Source: Bacillota bacterium
Lineage (GTDB): Bacteria > Bacillota_E > JAJZYS01 > JAILZS01
NCBI GenBank assembly: GCA_021817625.1
Contig: JAKASY010000072.1
Location: forward strand, 1 to 7,739
Reading direction: 5' to 3'
DNA length: 7,739 nucleotides
Shown piece by piece: positions 7,384 to 7,739 of the stretch (positions are counted from its first letter, which is position 1; each line of letters begins with the position of its first letter). The notes beneath the pieces were generated by a model that was not told the origin of the DNA, searched no databases, and saw only the letters and a list, made by a program, of their open reading frames with translations. Made by a program: the position numbers and the translations under genes.

Positions 7384-7464
7384 CCCAACCCGCCGAGCCG
7401 GCGAGGCTCGCAGCATAGCGCGACCGCTTGTGGTAGGCGCGGCTCGGATCCTGGCTGGGTAGGG
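7384..7464 (+). promoter_or_regulatory. Possible antiterminator-like fold upstream of the terminator
   Basis: CCCAACCC (7384-7391) can pair with GGGTAGGG (7457-7464) through seven pairs and one A-A mismatch. Just inside it, CCGAGCCG (7393-7400) is a perfect complement of CGGCTCGG (7440-7447). The outer helix uses bases 7461-7464, which also form the foot of the following terminator stem, so the two folds exclude each other. A local hairpin (7394-7399 with 7405-7410) competes with the inner helix. This arrangement resembles a transcription attenuator, but it rests only on complementarity seen by eye in GC-rich sequence. Confidence 0.25.
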
Positions 7465-7494
7465 AGAGCGGCATGTAGCGTCGTTCTCCCTTTT
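7461..7494 (+). terminator. Intrinsic (Rho-independent) transcription terminator
   Basis: Bases 7461-7472 pair with 7480-7491, giving 12 pairs including two G-T pairs, around a 7-base loop, with GGGAGA against TCTCCC at the base. The descending arm runs directly into TTTT (7491-7494), then CT. The orientation is plus strand; the reverse complement has no comparable T-run. It lies about 390 bases after the operon and 30 bases before the next start codon. It may therefore end read-through from the operon, end a short local transcript, or act as an attenuator for the reading frame at 7525. Confidence 0.65.
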
Positions 7495-7524
7495 CTGGTA
7501 GGGCGGGGGCTGGGGGTGATTGCC

Positions 7525-7692
7525 ATGAACATGGCCGAGATCCTCGAGCGCCACGTCACCCTCGAGGTGGCGTCGGTCGACCGCGTCTACCTTAACCTCT
7601 ACGTCCCGTGGCTGCAGCAGCAGGACCACCGCAAAGTCCGTGACGGTAGCGCAGGCTGCGGGACGGACGGCCGGGCTGGCGGATATGGGTGA
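7525..7692 (+). pseudogene. Truncated 5' end of an uncharacterised conserved gene
   Basis: A 55-codon frame starting at ATG 7525 (second ATG at 7531) with a G-rich ribosome binding site, GGGGGTGA (7512-7519), 5 bases upstream. The first 33 or so residues look like genuine protein: ILERHVTLEV, then VDRVYLNLYVPWLQ. I recall a DR-x-YLN-x-YVP-x-LQ pattern at the N terminus of a widespread uncharacterised protein family several hundred residues long, but I cannot verify this here. After the glutamine run (about 7612-7623) the sequence becomes Gly/Arg-rich and unlike that family, and the frame stops at TGA 7690-7692. The other two forward frames close soon after as well. The likeliest reading is a decayed remnant cut off by deletion or rearrangement; a genuine short protein is possible. 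Confidence 0.42.
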
Positions 7693-7739
7693 GGTATGGT
7701 AGGCCTGTGCCATGAGACAGGCAACGACAGAGCAGGTAG
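7693..7739. other. Terminal segment without an assignable feature
   Basis: The last 47 bases contain two possible plus-strand starts that stay open to the window edge: ATG 7696 and ATG 7712 (beginning MRQATTEQV). Neither has a well-placed ribosome binding site; the nearest candidate is GAGGT at 7691-7695. Too little sequence is present to recognise a product. Confidence 0.3.

Larger units (their letters stand above)
7075..7524. other. Hairpin-rich intergenic spacer, no convincing gene
   Basis: About 450 bases follow the operon with no frame that has family-like sequence on either strand. The region is less GC-rich than the genes, most clearly around 7326-7350. It contains several inverted repeats: a bulged stem at 7105-7148; a stem at 7168-7185; a 9-bp stem at 7222-7244 (AGCGTCAGC against GCTGGCGCT, one G-T pair, 5-base loop); CTGGCT/AGCCAG at 7282-7296; GTGC...GCAC enclosing CCGC/GCGG at 7355-7383; CGAGCC/GGCTCG at 7394-7410; and a terminator at 7461-7494. 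I saw no tRNA, CRISPR or clear insertion-sequence ends. Some of these stems may be chance products of GC-rich DNA. Confidence 0.6.

Overview
This window is plus-strand DNA of very high GC content with strongly GC-ending codons (CTC/CTG for Leu, GCC/GCG for Ala) and clear purine-rich ribosome binding sites. It fits a high-GC bacterium. The sequence shows no marker that fixes the phylum, and I do not assign one.

Positions 2 to 7074 hold one tightly packed operon with six genes. The order is: the C-terminal end of a DppC/OppC-type inner-membrane permease (cut by the window edge); two peptide/nickel-family ABC ATPases (DppD-like, then DppF-like); a HyuA-type ATP-binding hydantoinase/oxoprolinase subunit; a HyuB-type partner subunit; and a DUF917 protein (a family more recently associated, as I recall, with S-methyl-thiohydantoin desulfurase). 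Adjacent genes overlap by 4 or 8 bases or are separated by a single base, so the genes are very likely co-transcribed and translationally coupled. The solute-binding protein and the DppB-type permease needed for a complete importer presumably lie upstream.

The working model is uptake of a small organic compound by a peptide-type ABC importer. It would then be processed in the cytoplasm by an ATP-dependent HyuAB enzyme, which may open a lactam or hydantoin ring or carboxylate a ketone, with help from the DUF917 protein. The exact substrate cannot be read from the sequence.

Positions 7075 to 7524 are a gene-free spacer, visibly less GC-rich than the operon and dense in inverted repeats. A large bulged hairpin follows the operon's last stop codon. 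A strong intrinsic terminator ends at 7494, preceded by sequences that could form a competing, antiterminator-like fold. A short reading frame at 7525-7692 has its own ribosome binding site and looks like the 5' end of a larger conserved gene whose similarity stops abruptly, so it is probably a truncated remnant. The last 47 bases contain nothing I can assign with confidence.
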